From Solirubrobacteraceae bacterium (lineage in GTDB: Bacteria > Actinomycetota > Thermoleophilia > Solirubrobacterales > Solirubrobacteraceae): a stretch of DNA of 46,326 nucleotides. Under the pieces are notes generated by a model. The model searched no databases, was not told the origin of the DNA, and saw nothing but the letters and a program-made list of their open reading frames with translations. How positions within the stretch are numbered: the first letter of the stretch is position 1; each line of letters begins with the position of its first letter. Both the position numbers and the translations under genes were made by a program. This document shows positions 24,946 through 35,159 of this stretch, one piece after another. The stretch covers positions 2,047 to 48,372 of the forward strand of contig JAEMSV010000023.1 of assembly GCA_016462625.1 (NCBI GenBank), written 5' to 3'.

Positions 24946-26556
24946 ATGGCCACCGAAGAGCGCCTCACCGTCGCACCGATCGTGGGTCCAGACGACCCGC
25001 GGGTGTTCACGGACTCGGGCATTGAGATCAAGTCCCTGTACACCGAGGAGGACCTGCCGGAGCAGCTGCAGCTGGGCGAGCCGGGCCAGTTCCCGTACAC
25101 GCGCGGGCCCCACCGCGACATGTACCGCAAGCAGACGTGGACCATGCGTCAGTACGCGGGCTACGCGAGCGCGAAGGAGTCCAACGAGCGCTACCGCTAC
25201 CTGCTGAGCAAGGGCTCGACCGGCCTCTCGATGGCCTTCGACCTGCCGACGCAGCTGGGCCTCGACTCCGACAACCCGCGCTGCCTCGGCGAGGTCGGCC
25301 GCACCGGTGTCGCCATCGACACGCTCGACGACATGCGCACGGCGTTCGATCAGGTCTCGCTCGCCAAGGTCTCGACCTCGATGACCATCAACGCGCCGGC
25401 CGCGGTGCTGCTCTGCCTGTACGAGCTCGTCGGCGAGGAGCAGGGCGTGCCATCGCACGAGCTGCGCGGCACCACGCAGAACGACGTGCTCAAGGAGTAC
25501 ATCGCGCGCGGCAACTACATCTACCCGCCGGAGCCCACGATGCGGCTCACGACGGACCTCTTCGCGTACTGCGCCGAGAACATCCCGAAGTGGAACACGG
25601 TCTCGATCTCCGGCTACCACTTCCGCGAGAAGGGCTGCAGCGCCGTCCAGGAGGTCGCGTTCACGTTGTCCTCGGGCATCGCGTACGTGCAGGCGGCGAT
25701 CGACGCCGGCCTCGACGTCGACAGCTTCGCGCCCCGGCTCGCGTTCTTCTTCAACGGCCACAACAACGTCTTCCAGGAGGTCGCGAAGTTCCGCGCCGCC
25801 CGGCGGATGTGGGCGACGATCATGCGCGACCGCTTCGGCGCGCAGAACCCGAAGTCGATGATGCTGCGCTTCCACACGCAGACCGGCGGCGTGACGCTCA
25901 CCGCGCAGCAGCCGGTCAACAACATCGTCCGCGTCGCGCTGCAGGGCTTCGCCGCGGTCTGCGGTGGCACCCAGTCCCTGCACACCAACGGCTTCGACGA
26001 GGCACTCGCCCTGCCGAGCGAGGATGCGGCGAAGACCGCCCTGCGCACGCAGCAGATCCTCGCCGCGGAGTCCGGCGCGACCGACACGGTCGACCCGTTC
26101 GCCGGCTCGTTCTTCATCGAGTCGCTGACCGACGAGATCGAGTCGCGCGCCTACGAGCTCATCGAGAAGGTCGACCAGCTCGGCGGCTCGACGAACGCGA
26201 TCGAGTTCATCACCGGCGAGATCGACGAGAGCGCCTGGGGCTACCAGGAGCGCTACCGGATCGAGCAGGACATCGTGGTCGGCGTGAACTCGCACGTCGA
26301 GGAGGAGCTCCAGGTCCCGGACCTGCTCCGCGTCGACCCCGAGTCCGAGCGCGAGCAGCTCGAACGCCTGAAGGCGTTCAAGGAGAACCGCGACAAGGCG
26401 CTCGTGGAGACCCGCCTCGAGGAGCTCCGCACCGCGGCCCGCGGCACCGACAACCTCCTGCCCTTCATCAAGCAGGCGCTGAAGGACCGCGCCTCGATGG
26501 GCGAAGTCTGCGGCGCGATGCAGGACGTGTTCGGGAAGTACGCGCCAACGTTCTAG
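24946..26556 (+). CDS. Methylmalonyl-CoA mutase large (catalytic) subunit, without B12 domain
   Basis: A 536-residue TIM-barrel mutase domain; the C-terminal cobalamin-binding domain of the fused enzyme is absent, so a separate small subunit must exist outside the window. Residues Tyr70 (RQYAGY), Arg188 (IARGNY) and His225 (SGYHF) align at a constant offset of 19 with Tyr89, Arg207 and His244 of the Propionibacterium enzyme. Tyr and Arg there favour methylmalonyl-CoA; isobutyryl-CoA mutases have Phe and Gln. The reaction interconverts (R)-methylmalonyl-CoA and succinyl-CoA by an adenosylcobalamin radical, downstream of propionyl-CoA carboxylase, whose beta subunit is encoded at 30122. Confidence 0.93.
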   Translation: MATEERLTVAPIVGPDDPRVFTDSGIEIKSLYTEEDLPEQLQLGEPGQFPYTRGPHRDMYRKQTWTMRQYAGYASAKESNERYRYLLSKGSTGLSMAFDLPTQLGLDSDNPRCLGEVGRTGVAIDTLDDMRTAFDQVSLAKVSTSMTINAPAAVLLCLYELVGEEQGVPSHELRGTTQNDVLKEYIARGNYIYPPEPTMRLTTDLFAYCAENIPKWNTVSISGYHFREKGCSAVQEVAFTLSSGIAYVQAAIDAGLDVDSFAPRLAFFFNGHNNVFQEVAKFRAARRMWATIMRDRFGAQNPKSMMLRFHTQTGGVTLTAQQPVNNIVRVALQGFAAVCGGTQSLHTNGFDEALALPSEDAAKTALRTQQILAAESGATDTVDPFAGSFFIESLTDEIESRAYELIEKVDQLGGSTNAIEFITGEIDESAWGYQERYRIEQDIVVGVNSHVEEELQVPDLLRVDPESEREQLERLKAFKENRDKALVETRLEELRTAARGTDNLLPFIKQALKDRASMGEVCGAMQDVFGKYAPTF

Positions 26557-26564
26557 TTCGGTCA

Positions 26565-26596
26565 AGCGCGCCAATGTTGCTGTACATTGGCGCGCT
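26565..26596. terminator. 13-bp perfect stem hairpin between mutase and PASTA-protein genes
   Basis: AGCGCGCCAATGT at 26565-26577 pairs perfectly with 26584-26596 around the loop TGCTGT. It begins 9 nt after the mutase stop and ends 2 nt before the next ATG (26599). It may terminate the mutase transcript; in a read-through RNA it would also hide the region where a ribosome must bind. A TACATT -10-like hexamer (26583-26588) lies in the loop and right arm. Confidence 0.6.
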
Positions 26597-26598
26597 CA

Positions 26599-27501
26599 AT
26601 GAATCCTGTCCGCTTTCTCTGCGCGCTCGCCGCGATCCTCGCCCTCGCCGCCTTCCCGGCCGTCGCGTCGGCCAGCTGCCTGACCTCGACGCCCTCCTCG
26701 TTCGCCATCGACGATCCGGTGGACGACGCCCAATTCCATGAATATCCGGGCGCCGATCCGACCGAGGTCCTGGTGGTCAGCGCGCCCGAGATCACCCGCC
26801 TGACGGGTTCCATGGACGGCGCGTGCACGCTCGCCCTCGACGCGACTCTCGCGCTGCCGCCTGGCGAGACCGAGCCGCTCGTCCAGCGGGAGAGCCTGCG
26901 CTACGACCTCGACGTCGACGCGAACCCCGCAACCGGCGGAACGGTCACGGGCGCCGAGTGGCGCGTGCTCGTCGATGGCAACAACGGCCCTGACACCGTG
27001 CAGCTGCTGCGCTGGAACGGGTACCTGTTCGCCGAAGCGCGTCCCATCCCCGCGGCCGGGTCCGTCGGATTCAGCGTGCCGCTCTCGGCGATCGGCGTCA
27101 CCGCGCCTGGCCCAATCGGCGTGCGGCTCAACAGCCGGATGCTGGACGGGAGCGAGGCGCTCCTCGACACCGCCCCGAACCGCGACGTGCCACAACTGCT
27201 CTTCGCGCTCGGATTCGCCGTGCCGGCCCCGCCGCCCCCGCCCGTTGTGACGCCTCCGGTGGTCAAGCCGCCCGTGGTCGCGGCCTCGACCTGCAAGGTG
27301 CCGTCGGTGAAGGGGCTGACGACCGCGCGTGCCGTAAAGAAGCTCAAGACCGCGGGGTGCCGCACCCAGTTGACCCGCAAGGCGTCGAAGACCCGCAAGG
27401 GCCGCGTGCTCAGCACACTTCCGGCCGCGGGAAAGACGACCACGGCAACGGTCAAGGTCACCGTCTCGAGCGGTCCGCGAAAGGCGCGGCGCCGCGGATA
27501 G
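26599..27501 (+). CDS. Secreted protein with C-terminal PASTA domain
   Basis: A 300-residue exported protein. The N-terminus (NPVRFLCALAAILALAAFPAVASA) is a signal peptide, probably cleaved after ASA. The mature part is a beta-rich domain of unknown family (DLDVDANPATGGTVTGAEWRV, VGFSVPLSAIG), then a proline-rich hinge (PAPPPPPVVTPPVVKPPVV) and a PASTA domain at about 232-296 (VPSVKGLTTARAVKKLKTAGC). PASTA domains bind peptidoglycan fragments or beta-lactams, so attachment to the cell wall is likely. The start is ATG at 26599; a TTG at 26587 in the hairpin is possible but less natural. Confidence 0.8.
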   Translation: MNPVRFLCALAAILALAAFPAVASASCLTSTPSSFAIDDPVDDAQFHEYPGADPTEVLVVSAPEITRLTGSMDGACTLALDATLALPPGETEPLVQRESLRYDLDVDANPATGGTVTGAEWRVLVDGNNGPDTVQLLRWNGYLFAEARPIPAAGSVGFSVPLSAIGVTAPGPIGVRLNSRMLDGSEALLDTAPNRDVPQLLFALGFAVPAPPPPPVVTPPVVKPPVVAASTCKVPSVKGLTTARAVKKLKTAGCRTQLTRKASKTRKGRVLSTLPAAGKTTTATVKVTVSSGPRKARRRG

Positions 27502-27513
27502 CGCCACACGAGC

Positions 27514-27541
27514 CCGCCAGGCGGATCGGGTCGCCTGGCGG
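27514..27541. terminator. Terminator-like hairpin after the PASTA-protein gene
   Basis: CCGCCAGGCG (27514-27523) pairs perfectly with CGCCTGGCGG (27532-27541), loop of 8 nt. It lies 13 nt after the stop. No T-tract. It ends directly before the TAGGCT promoter hexamer of the next gene. Confidence 0.6.
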
Positions 27542-27542
27542 A

Positions 27543-27548
27543 TAGGCT
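27543..27548 (+). promoter_or_regulatory. Candidate -10 element (TAGGCT) of the membrane protein gene
   Basis: TAGGCT is followed by 7 nt and the ATG at 27556; no Shine-Dalgarno sequence is present, suggesting a leaderless transcript. Confidence 0.4.
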
Positions 27549-27555
27549 GCGCGAC

Positions 27556-28020
27556 ATGGAGCTCTACGATGTCGTCGTCTTCATCCACGTCTCGGCGATC
27601 ATCGTCGCCTTCGGGGTGACCTTCGCGTACCCGGTGATCGGCGCGTTCGTGACGCGCAACGACCCGAAGGCCCTGCCGGTCCTCCACCGCGCGCAGGCCC
27701 AGGTCGGCAAGACGGTCATCTCGGGCGGCATGCTCGTCGCCCTGATCGCCGGCATCTACCTCGCGTCCGACGCGGACCTCTGGAGCGAGGTCTGGGTGAC
27801 GATCCCGTTCATCATCCTGATCATCCTCGGCGGCCTCGGCGGCATGTTCTTCGGCCCGCAGGAGACGAAGGCCGCGGAGCTCGCCGAGCGCGACCTCGCT
27901 GCTGGCACCGGCGAGCTGTCGGCCGAGTATCAGGCGGTCGCGAGCCGGATCGCGCAGGTCGGCCTGCTGACGAACGTGTTGATCCTGGTCGCAGCGTTCT
28001 TCATGGTCGTCAAGCCCTAG
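27556..28020 (+). CDS. Small four-helix membrane protein (DUF2269-like)
   Basis: A 154-residue protein with about four hydrophobic segments: near residues 6-28, 52-68, 78-98 and 135-152. The first helix contains FIHVSAIIVAFGVTFAYPVIGAF and the second begins after HRAQAQVGKTVISGG. A short N-terminal DVVVFIHVSA with a helix histidine is seen in DUF2269-type proteins, so I assign it there tentatively. Function is unknown. The gene ends in an 11-nt overlap with the convergent hydrolase gene. Confidence 0.75.
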   Translation: MELYDVVVFIHVSAIIVAFGVTFAYPVIGAFVTRNDPKALPVLHRAQAQVGKTVISGGMLVALIAGIYLASDADLWSEVWVTIPFIILIILGGLGGMFFGPQETKAAELAERDLAAGTGELSAEYQAVASRIAQVGLLTNVLILVAAFFMVVKP

Positions 28021-28702
28021 CGGGCTGCGGCAGCGCCGCGAGCAGGCCGTCGGCCTCCCGCGCGAACGCGTCACCGCTCAGCGGGCGGCCGTGCCCGAAG
28101 GCGACCAGCGACGGCCGCAGCGCGATCAGCCGGCGCGCGCTCTCGACGACCCTGTCCTGATCGAAGTTGAACCCGGAGTACGGCAGGTCGAGCCGGGGGC
28201 GCAGCGTCGCGTAGGACAGGTTGCGCAGTGCGTCACCGGCGATCAGCACGCGGTCGGCCTCGCGCCAGTAGGCGAGGTGGTCGGGACTGTGGCCGGGCGT
28301 GTGCAGGACGGTGAAGCCGCCGACCTCATCCCCTTCGGCGAGGGTGCGGCTGACCGGGTGCCCCGGCCCTTGGGAGAGCGCGCGCACGATACGTCCGGGC
28401 AGCGAGGGCGGATCCATGCCCGCCGCCCGGCCGGCTTCCATGTCAGCGACCTCCCCGGCACCGACCGCGAGCGGAAGCCCGAGCCGCGTGCAGACCGCGG
28501 CGGTCGCGCCCTGGTGGTCGGGGTGGACGTGCGTGAGCGCGTGCCCCCGCACCCGCCGGCCGCTGAGCGCCTTGACGATCCGTCCCGCGTCGTGGCGCGA
28601 CCCCGCGTCGACGAGCACGTCGCCGAGCAGGTACGCGTTCACGCCGGCGAAGGGCGTCAGCGGCAGGTGCAGGACGCCGGAGGCCAGCTCATGGACGCTC
28701 AT
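28010..28702 (-). CDS. Metallo-beta-lactamase-fold hydrolase
   Basis: A 230-residue MBL-fold protein. The zinc motif HxHxDH is THVHPDH; the later ligands appear in HTPGHSPDHLAYW, LIAGDAL and FGHGRPL. The N-terminus VNAYLLGDVLVDAG is typical of glyoxalase II-like or lactonase-like hydrolases. The substrate is unknown. The ATG at 28702 has a very good ribosome binding site (AAAGGAG), which decides against the longer frame to 28756. It follows the TetR gene on the same strand at 72 nt, so the pair may be one transcription unit and the regulator may sense its substrate. Confidence 0.9.
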   Translation of the reverse strand: MSVHELASGVLHLPLTPFAGVNAYLLGDVLVDAGSRHDAGRIVKALSGRRVRGHALTHVHPDHQGATAAVCTRLGLPLAVGAGEVADMEAGRAAGMDPPSLPGRIVRALSQGPGHPVSRTLAEGDEVGGFTVLHTPGHSPDHLAYWREADRVLIAGDALRNLSYATLRPRLDLPYSGFNFDQDRVVESARRLIALRPSLVAFGHGRPLSGDAFAREADGLLAALPQPARA

Positions 28703-28774
28703 GCGGGTGCTCCTTTGGGTGGGACGTGCGAGCGCAGCGAGTACTCCCAGCCGCATGCGAGCGCGCAGCGCGAG

Positions 28775-29347
28775 TCATGCGGCAAGGAGCGCGTGCACGT
28801 GGGCGCGCGCGGGCTCGAGGACGGCGTCGTCGCCGGTGACCTCGCGGACGACCATGGCGCCCTCGACGAGCGTCACGATCAGGTCCCCGAGCGCGTCGGG
28901 GTCGGACGGCGGATCGGGATCGGCGCGCAGCAGCGCGCGGGTGGCGTCGCGGAAGCCCTGCATCGCCTCGCCGGCGCGGGCCTTCAGCGCCGGGTGGCGG
29001 TCGCCCGCGTCGGTCGAGAGGCGCACCATCGGGCAGCCGCCGCCGAGCTCGCTCGCGCAGACCTGCCCGAAGGCGGCGTCGACGCTCGCGGCGAGCTGAT
29101 CGCGCGGACGGGCCTCCGGATCGATCGCCGCGGCCATCGAGGCGAGGAGGACGCCATGAGCGTGGTCGAACGCCGCGAGCGCGATCTCCTCTTTCGAGCG
29201 GAAGTGGTGGTAGAGCCCGCCCTTCTCCAGGCCGGTGGCGTCGAGCAGCTCGGCGACGGAGGTCTGCACGTAGCCGCCGCGGTTCATGAGCCCGGCTGCG
29301 GTCTGGGCGATTTCGGCACGACGCGGATGGGGCACGACGCGAACCAT
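28775..29347 (-). CDS. TetR/AcrR family transcriptional regulator
   Basis: A 190-residue regulator. The helix-turn-helix is in AAGLMNRGGYVQTSVAELLDATGLEKGGLYHHFRSKEEIALAAF, a textbook TetR DNA-binding domain (GVSKGxLYHHFxSKExL). The C-terminal helical domain has GQVCASELGGGCPMVRLS, where the GGCPM segment is common in the AcrR/NemR-like group that responds to electrophiles. The frame is open far upstream to 29797, but the start is set by the first helix at 29347. A palindrome directly upstream is the probable operator. It lies just upstream of the MBL hydrolase gene. Confidence 0.9.
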   Translation of the reverse strand: MVRVVPHPRRAEIAQTAAGLMNRGGYVQTSVAELLDATGLEKGGLYHHFRSKEEIALAAFDHAHGVLLASMAAAIDPEARPRDQLAASVDAAFGQVCASELGGGCPMVRLSTDAGDRHPALKARAGEAMQGFRDATRALLRADPDPPSDPDALGDLIVTLVEGAMVVREVTGDDAVLEPARAHVHALLAA

Positions 29348-29349
29348 AG

Positions 29350-29373
29350 CAGACCGACCGACCAGTCGGTCTG
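29350..29373. promoter_or_regulatory. TetR operator (CAGACCGAC-N6-GTCGGTCTG)
   Basis: A perfect 9-bp inverted repeat with a 6-nt spacer lies 2 nt before the ATG of the TetR gene. The AGACC...GGTCT ends match the type of box bound by NemR/LmrA-like TetR regulators. GACC is present three times in tandem, so a second register ACCGAC-CA-GTCGGT (29357-29370) also exists. It would autoregulate the regulator and the hydrolase. Confidence 0.65.
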
Positions 29374-29450
29374 TGCACGTCTGCCTGCACGATCGGTGTT
29401 CTGAAAACTCGGGAAGGTGCAAGCACCGCGCCGGTCGAAACCCTGAGGCG

Positions 29451-30101
29451 ATGGACGAGCTGTGTGTGCAACGACGCCTGGTCAAGTCCCCGCCCGAGCT
29501 GTGGGCGGAGGTCAGCGACGCAGAGGCCCTGAGCCGACACCTCGACCTGTTCGGTGAGATCCGCATCGCCCGGCTCGAGCCCGAGACCACCGTCGCCTGG
29601 GAGGGCGACCGCGCCAGCGGCACGGTGGTCCTCGACGCAGAAGGGTGGGGCACGAAGGTCACGCTGACCGCCGAGATCGCACCGATCGAGGCCCCGGAGG
29701 CCGACGGCTCCGCGCAATCTGCGCCGCCGCAGGAGGAGGAGGCCGGCGACACGACACCTGTCGCCGCGATCGAGCCGGCCGGTGGGCCGGCTGCCACCCC
29801 GCCCGCAGACGTCGTGGTGCGCGCCGAGCCGCCGGCTCCCGTGGCGAGGAAGGGCCTGATGGCCCGCCTGTTCCGCCGCTGGGGCGCGGGACTCGAGCCT
29901 CACCGTGGACCTCAGCCTGAGCTCGTCGCGCTGGCGGCGCCGATCCCCGAAGCCATCGCGCCCGAGCCCGTGCTCGTCGCAGCGCCCGTGGAGCCTCTGC
30001 CCGAACCGGAGCCCAGCATCGACCCCGCGCAGGTCACCACCGCACTGGAAGGCGTGCTCGACACGCTGGGTGCGGCGCATCACAGGCCGTTTTCGCGATA
30101 A
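29451..30101 (+). CDS. Hypothetical protein with SRPBCC-like N-terminus and proline-rich tail
   Basis: A 216-residue protein. The first 75 residues ([46 protein letters not shown]) resemble the first half of an SRPBCC/polyketide-cyclase-type domain, but the length is too short for a full one. The rest is a low-complexity, acidic Pro/Ala/Glu-rich region with one basic patch ([14 protein letters not shown], about 137-150). No signal peptide. Role unknown. The start ATG at 29451 has TGAGG upstream. It stands 20 nt before the carboxylase subunit gene on the same strand, but that gene has its own promoter-like hexamer. Confidence 0.6.
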   Translation: MDELCVQRRLVKSPPELWAEVSDAEALSRHLDLFGEIRIARLEPETTVAWEGDRASGTVVLDAEGWGTKVTLTAEIAPIEAPEADGSAQSAPPQEEEAGDTTPVAAIEPAGGPAATPPADVVVRAEPPAPVARKGLMARLFRRWGAGLEPHRGPQPELVALAAPIPEAIAPEPVLVAAPVEPLPEPEPSIDPAQVTTALEGVLDTLGAAHHRPFSR

Positions 30102-30107
30102 CTCCCA

Positions 30108-30113
30108 TACGAT
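30108..30113 (+). promoter_or_regulatory. Candidate -10 element (TACGAT) of the carboxylase gene
   Basis: TACGAT is followed by 8 nt and the ATG at 30122 with no ribosome binding site between. The same hexamer and spacing occur before the UDP-glucuronate decarboxylase gene. Confidence 0.45.
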
Positions 30114-30121
30114 CCGGCGGT

Positions 30122-31693
<1,572 letters not shown>

Positions 31694-31727
31694 CGGGCCC
31701 TCCAGCGCCGCAACAGGCCATTAACGA

Positions 31728-31756
31728 CGGTGGACGCCCATCCGAGGCGTCCACCG
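31728..31756. terminator. Terminator-like hairpin after the carboxylase gene
   Basis: CGGTGGACGCC (31728-31738) pairs perfectly with GGCGTCCACCG (31746-31756), loop of 7 nt. It lies 34 nt after the stop. The remaining part of the 252-nt gap, to 31945, is comparatively AT-rich (31870-31930) and probably holds the promoter of the first giant secreted protein; TTGACC (31873) and TACCTT (31900) are visible, but the 21-nt spacing is not convincing. Confidence 0.6.
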
Positions 31757-31945
31757 AACTGATGAGGTGAGGCTTGACGTCGTCCCGGGGGGAGTGGACG
31801 AACGTTCTGGTTCCAGGCTGTCCGGGCCCTAAACCGCCTGACAGCCACGTATCGGCACACCGGTCGGATGTCTTGACCCCGAATTTTTCGGTCGATTGCT
31901 ACCTTTAGTTGCAGTCGTTCCATTGTTGGACTGGGGGGAGAGAAC

Positions 31946-34900
31946 TTGTCCAGGCAGAGGGGTCGCGGCGTGCTCGCATGCGCGCTGGCGACATTCGCCG
32001 TACTCGCAGTTCCTTGCGCGGCAAGCGCCAAGGTGTCGGTCAACGGGCTTGTCGCGAAGCCAATCGCGGCGACGTCGAAGTGCTCCGCGCTCGGCGAGCC
32101 CGCGACGGTGTCGCAGGCCGGCAAGCGCACGGATTTCTGTGTTGCACTGAAGCTCGACGGCGGTGGCACCGCCGTGCCGGGCACCGGCGATGACATGAAG
32201 GATCTGACGATCGGGCTGCCCCCGGGCGTCCTTGCGTCCCCGAACGCCGCCACGCTCTGCACCGAGCACCGCTTCGAGTCCACCGGCGGATGCTCGTCGG
32301 CCAGCCAGGTCGGCACCGTCAGCCTCGCGATCGACGCGCTCGGCATCCCCCTGGACGAGAACCTCCTTCAGGGCCAGGTCTACAACCTCCAGCCGGTCGG
32401 CACCGAGCCGGCCCGTCTCGGCCTTGCGATCGGCGTGAAGATCGGCCCGCTCGGCATCGACGGCGTCATGCACCTCGTCACCGAGGCCCGCCTGCGCGCG
32501 GACGACAGCGGACTGAACTCGGTCACCGTCGACGCCCCGAGGGACTTCTTCGGAATCCCGATCGAGGTGCATCGCATGAACCTCGCGCTCTGGGGCAGCA
32601 AGACCGACCATCCGTCGCTCAAGAGCTCGTTCATGAGCAACGCGACGACCTGCACCCCGGCCGTCACCAAGGTCCAGCTGAAGGCGTACTCCGGGCAGAT
32701 CACGAACGCCCAGACGTCCTTCACCCCGACGGGCTGCGACCAGCTGGTCTCCAAGGCGGCGTCGCTCTTCGAGACGTCCCGCAAGGCAGACACGCCCGGC
32801 TTCGTGACGGTGGGCGTCACCCAACCCGACGACGGACTCGAGCCGCTCGCCGCACCGCACCTCAAGAAGGCCACGGTGGTGATGCCGGAAGGCATCGAGC
32901 TGTCCCCGACGGTCGGCTCCCAGCCGGGATTCGTCGGCTGCTCGGCCGCCCAGGTCGGCCTCAAGAAGGAAGCGCCCGCCACGTGCCCGGCGCGGTCCCA
33001 GATCGGCACCGTGTCGTTCAAGTCACCGCTGCTGCTCCAGGGCGCGATCACCGGCAAGGTGTTCGTCGCCAACCCGGAGCCGGGCGAGCCGAAGGTCCGG
33101 TTCTACATCGTGGCCGAGGCCAGCCCCGCGGCCGACGCGCTTCGGATCAAGCTGCTGACCCGCGTCTACGCAGATCCCGCCACCGGCCAGCTCACGGCGG
33201 TGCTCGACGACCTGCCCGCGGCACCGTTCACGGAGTTCCGGTTCAGCTTCAACGACGGCCCGAACGGCCCGGCCTCCATGCCGCGCTCGTGCGGGACGTA
33301 TGAGGCCTCGACGAAGACTGAGCCGATGAGCGGCGGCGCGCCGAAGACCACGACCGCGAAGACCGTCATCGACCAGGACTGCAATGACCCCGACCCGTTC
33401 ACGCCGACGTTCGGCGCGAGCGTCACGTCGCCGCTGGCCGGCGGCCCGACGGGCGTGATCACCACGATCAACCGCCCGAGCGGCGACGCCCGCATGAAGG
33501 CGATGGACATCGAGCTGCCCACGGGCCTCTCGGGCAAGCTGACCGCGGCGACGCTCTGCCCGCTCAGCCTCGCCTCCGCGGGCAACTGCGGTGAGGACAG
33601 CAAGGTCGGCCACGTCAACGCCCTCGCGGGCAGCGGCCCCGACCCGGTCGGCCTGCGCGGCGACGTCTACCTGACCGAGGGTCCCGACGGCGCGCTCGCC
33701 GGGCTCGCGATCAACGTCGACGTGAAGGTCGGTCCGCTGGACTTCGGCAAGGTCATCACCCAGGCGAAGATCCTCGTCCGCCCGGACACGGGGCTGACGC
33801 TCTCGGTCCCGAACATCCCGCAGCGCCAGGAGGGCGTCGAGGCGAACATCCGCCAGCTGGAGGTCGTGCTCGACAAGCAGGGCTTCAACCTGAACGCGAC
33901 GAGCTGCCAGCCCAACGCGTTCCGCGGCACGATCACCGCCGACACCGGCGCCGTGGCGAAGGTCGAGGCGCCGTACCAGCCCACCGGCTGCGACTCGATC
34001 CCGTTCGGCCCGAAGGTCGAGGCGTCGATCACGGGCGGCCCGAAGGAGACCGGCGTCAACGGTCACCCGTCGCTGAACGTCGCCGTGACGCAGACGCCGG
34101 GCGAGGCGAACTCCTCGAAGATGGAGATCGTCATGCCCGAGGGCATCGCGGCGGACGTCACGCGGCTGAAGTCGGTCTGTTCGCCCGAGCAGTGGGCGGC
34201 CCGCAGCTGCCCGCCCGAGTCGGTGAAGGGCACGGCCAAGGCCTGGTCGCCGCTGCTGCCGACGACGCTCGAGGGTCCGGTCACGTTCGTGACGGTCCCG
34301 GGCCAGCCGCTGCCGGGTCTGAAGATCCAACTCCGCGGCGCGCTCAACATCGACCTGTCGGGCACCGTCAAGTTCGGTGACAAGAACCGGCTCGTGACGC
34401 AGGTCGACCCGATCCCGGACACGCCGCTCTCGCGGTTCGAGCTGACGCTCGCGTCCGGCCCGAACAGCCCGCTGATCGCCAACAAGGACCTCTGCCAGGT
34501 CGACAAGGCGATGGTGGACGGCACGGCGTGGTCGCACGCCGGCACGCAGGCGACACTGAAGGCCGAGGCGACGATCCCGGGCTGCGAGCCCGCGGGCACG
34601 CTGAAGCTCGGGTCGCTGAAGTCCGGCAGCCCGACGATGGACCTGCGCGTCAGCGGGAGCCGCGCGCCGATGACGGTCACGCAGCTCACGCTGCCGAAGG
34701 GCCTCACGTTCGCCAAGTCGGCGACCGTGAAGAAGCGGCTGAAGCTGACCGCGTCCGGCCTGAAGAAGGGCACGAGGGCGACGGTCCGCATCACCAAGTC
34801 GACCATCCGCGTGACGGTGCCGAAGGGCCAGAACGCCTCGGTCCTCCGCGTCCGCCTCAGCAAGGGCGGCCTGAAGGCCACCACGTCGCTGCGGAAGAAG

Positions 34901-34993
34901 GGCCGGCCGCGGCTGACCTTCCGCCTCAGCACCACGACGGCCGACAAGAAGGCCGTCCGCGCCTCGCTCCGGGTCCGCCCGGCGACGCGCTAG
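31946..34993 (+). CDS. Giant secreted 18-cysteine protein, paralogue A
   Basis: A 1015-residue exported protein of no family known to me. It starts with TTG at 31946 behind GGGGGGAG. A signal peptide ends at about residue 28 (AASA). Four repeated modules follow, at about 82-264, 306-479, 516-681 and 723-879. Each has a strand ending in LP.G/MPEG, then C-x(8-18)-C-x2-(S)-x-V/I-G, then a strand with L.G.V, and two later cysteines. With two N-terminal cysteines this gives 18. The C-terminal 135 residues are basic (KKRLKLTASGLKKGTRATV). No LPXTG and no membrane helix are present. Likely extracellular and disulfide-bonded. Confidence 0.85.
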   Translation: MSRQRGRGVLACALATFAVLAVPCAASAKVSVNGLVAKPIAATSKCSALGEPATVSQAGKRTDFCVALKLDGGGTAVPGTGDDMKDLTIGLPPGVLASPNAATLCTEHRFESTGGCSSASQVGTVSLAIDALGIPLDENLLQGQVYNLQPVGTEPARLGLAIGVKIGPLGIDGVMHLVTEARLRADDSGLNSVTVDAPRDFFGIPIEVHRMNLALWGSKTDHPSLKSSFMSNATTCTPAVTKVQLKAYSGQITNAQTSFTPTGCDQLVSKAASLFETSRKADTPGFVTVGVTQPDDGLEPLAAPHLKKATVVMPEGIELSPTVGSQPGFVGCSAAQVGLKKEAPATCPARSQIGTVSFKSPLLLQGAITGKVFVANPEPGEPKVRFYIVAEASPAADALRIKLLTRVYADPATGQLTAVLDDLPAAPFTEFRFSFNDGPNGPASMPRSCGTYEASTKTEPMSGGAPKTTTAKTVIDQDCNDPDPFTPTFGASVTSPLAGGPTGVITTINRPSGDARMKAMDIELPTGLSGKLTAATLCPLSLASAGNCGEDSKVGHVNALAGSGPDPVGLRGDVYLTEGPDGALAGLAINVDVKVGPLDFGKVITQAKILVRPDTGLTLSVPNIPQRQEGVEANIRQLEVVLDKQGFNLNATSCQPNAFRGTITADTGAVAKVEAPYQPTGCDSIPFGPKVEASITGGPKETGVNGHPSLNVAVTQTPGEANSSKMEIVMPEGIAADVTRLKSVCSPEQWAARSCPPESVKGTAKAWSPLLPTTLEGPVTFVTVPGQPLPGLKIQLRGALNIDLSGTVKFGDKNRLVTQVDPIPDTPLSRFELTLASGPNSPLIANKDLCQVDKAMVDGTAWSHAGTQATLKAEATIPGCEPAGTLKLGSLKSGSPTMDLRVSGSRAPMTVTQLTLPKGLTFAKSATVKKRLKLTASGLKKGTRATVRITKSTIRVTVPKGQNASVLRVRLSKGGLKATTSLRKKGRPRLTFRLSTTTADKKAVRASLRVRPATR

Positions 34994-35012
34994 CCACACG
35001 CTCCACCGTCTC

Positions 35013-35048
35013 CAGGCCGTCCGCCCAGCACCCCGGGCGGGCGGCCTG
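35013..35048. terminator. Terminator-like hairpin after paralogue A
   Basis: CAGGCCGTCCGCCC (35013-35026) pairs with 35035-35048 over 14 positions with a single G-T wobble, loop of 8 nt. It starts 19 nt after the stop codon. It would separate the transcription of paralogues A and B. The rest of the gap (35049-35159) has no clear promoter apart from TACCCT at 35096. Confidence 0.7.
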
Positions 35049-35159
35049 TGACGAGGGACACACTTTCAGACCTACAGAAGCGAAACTTTGCTCGCTACCC
35101 TGGGTTGAGGCTGGAAGTCCAGATTTCAGCCATTCGTCGACCAGGCAAGGGGCGCAGGG

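Noticed and set aside
24775..26574. A 599-codon minus-strand frame over the mutase gene.
   Set aside because: The mutase is unmistakable in the sense strand; the antisense frame is Arg/Leu/Val/Asp-rich shadow sequence.
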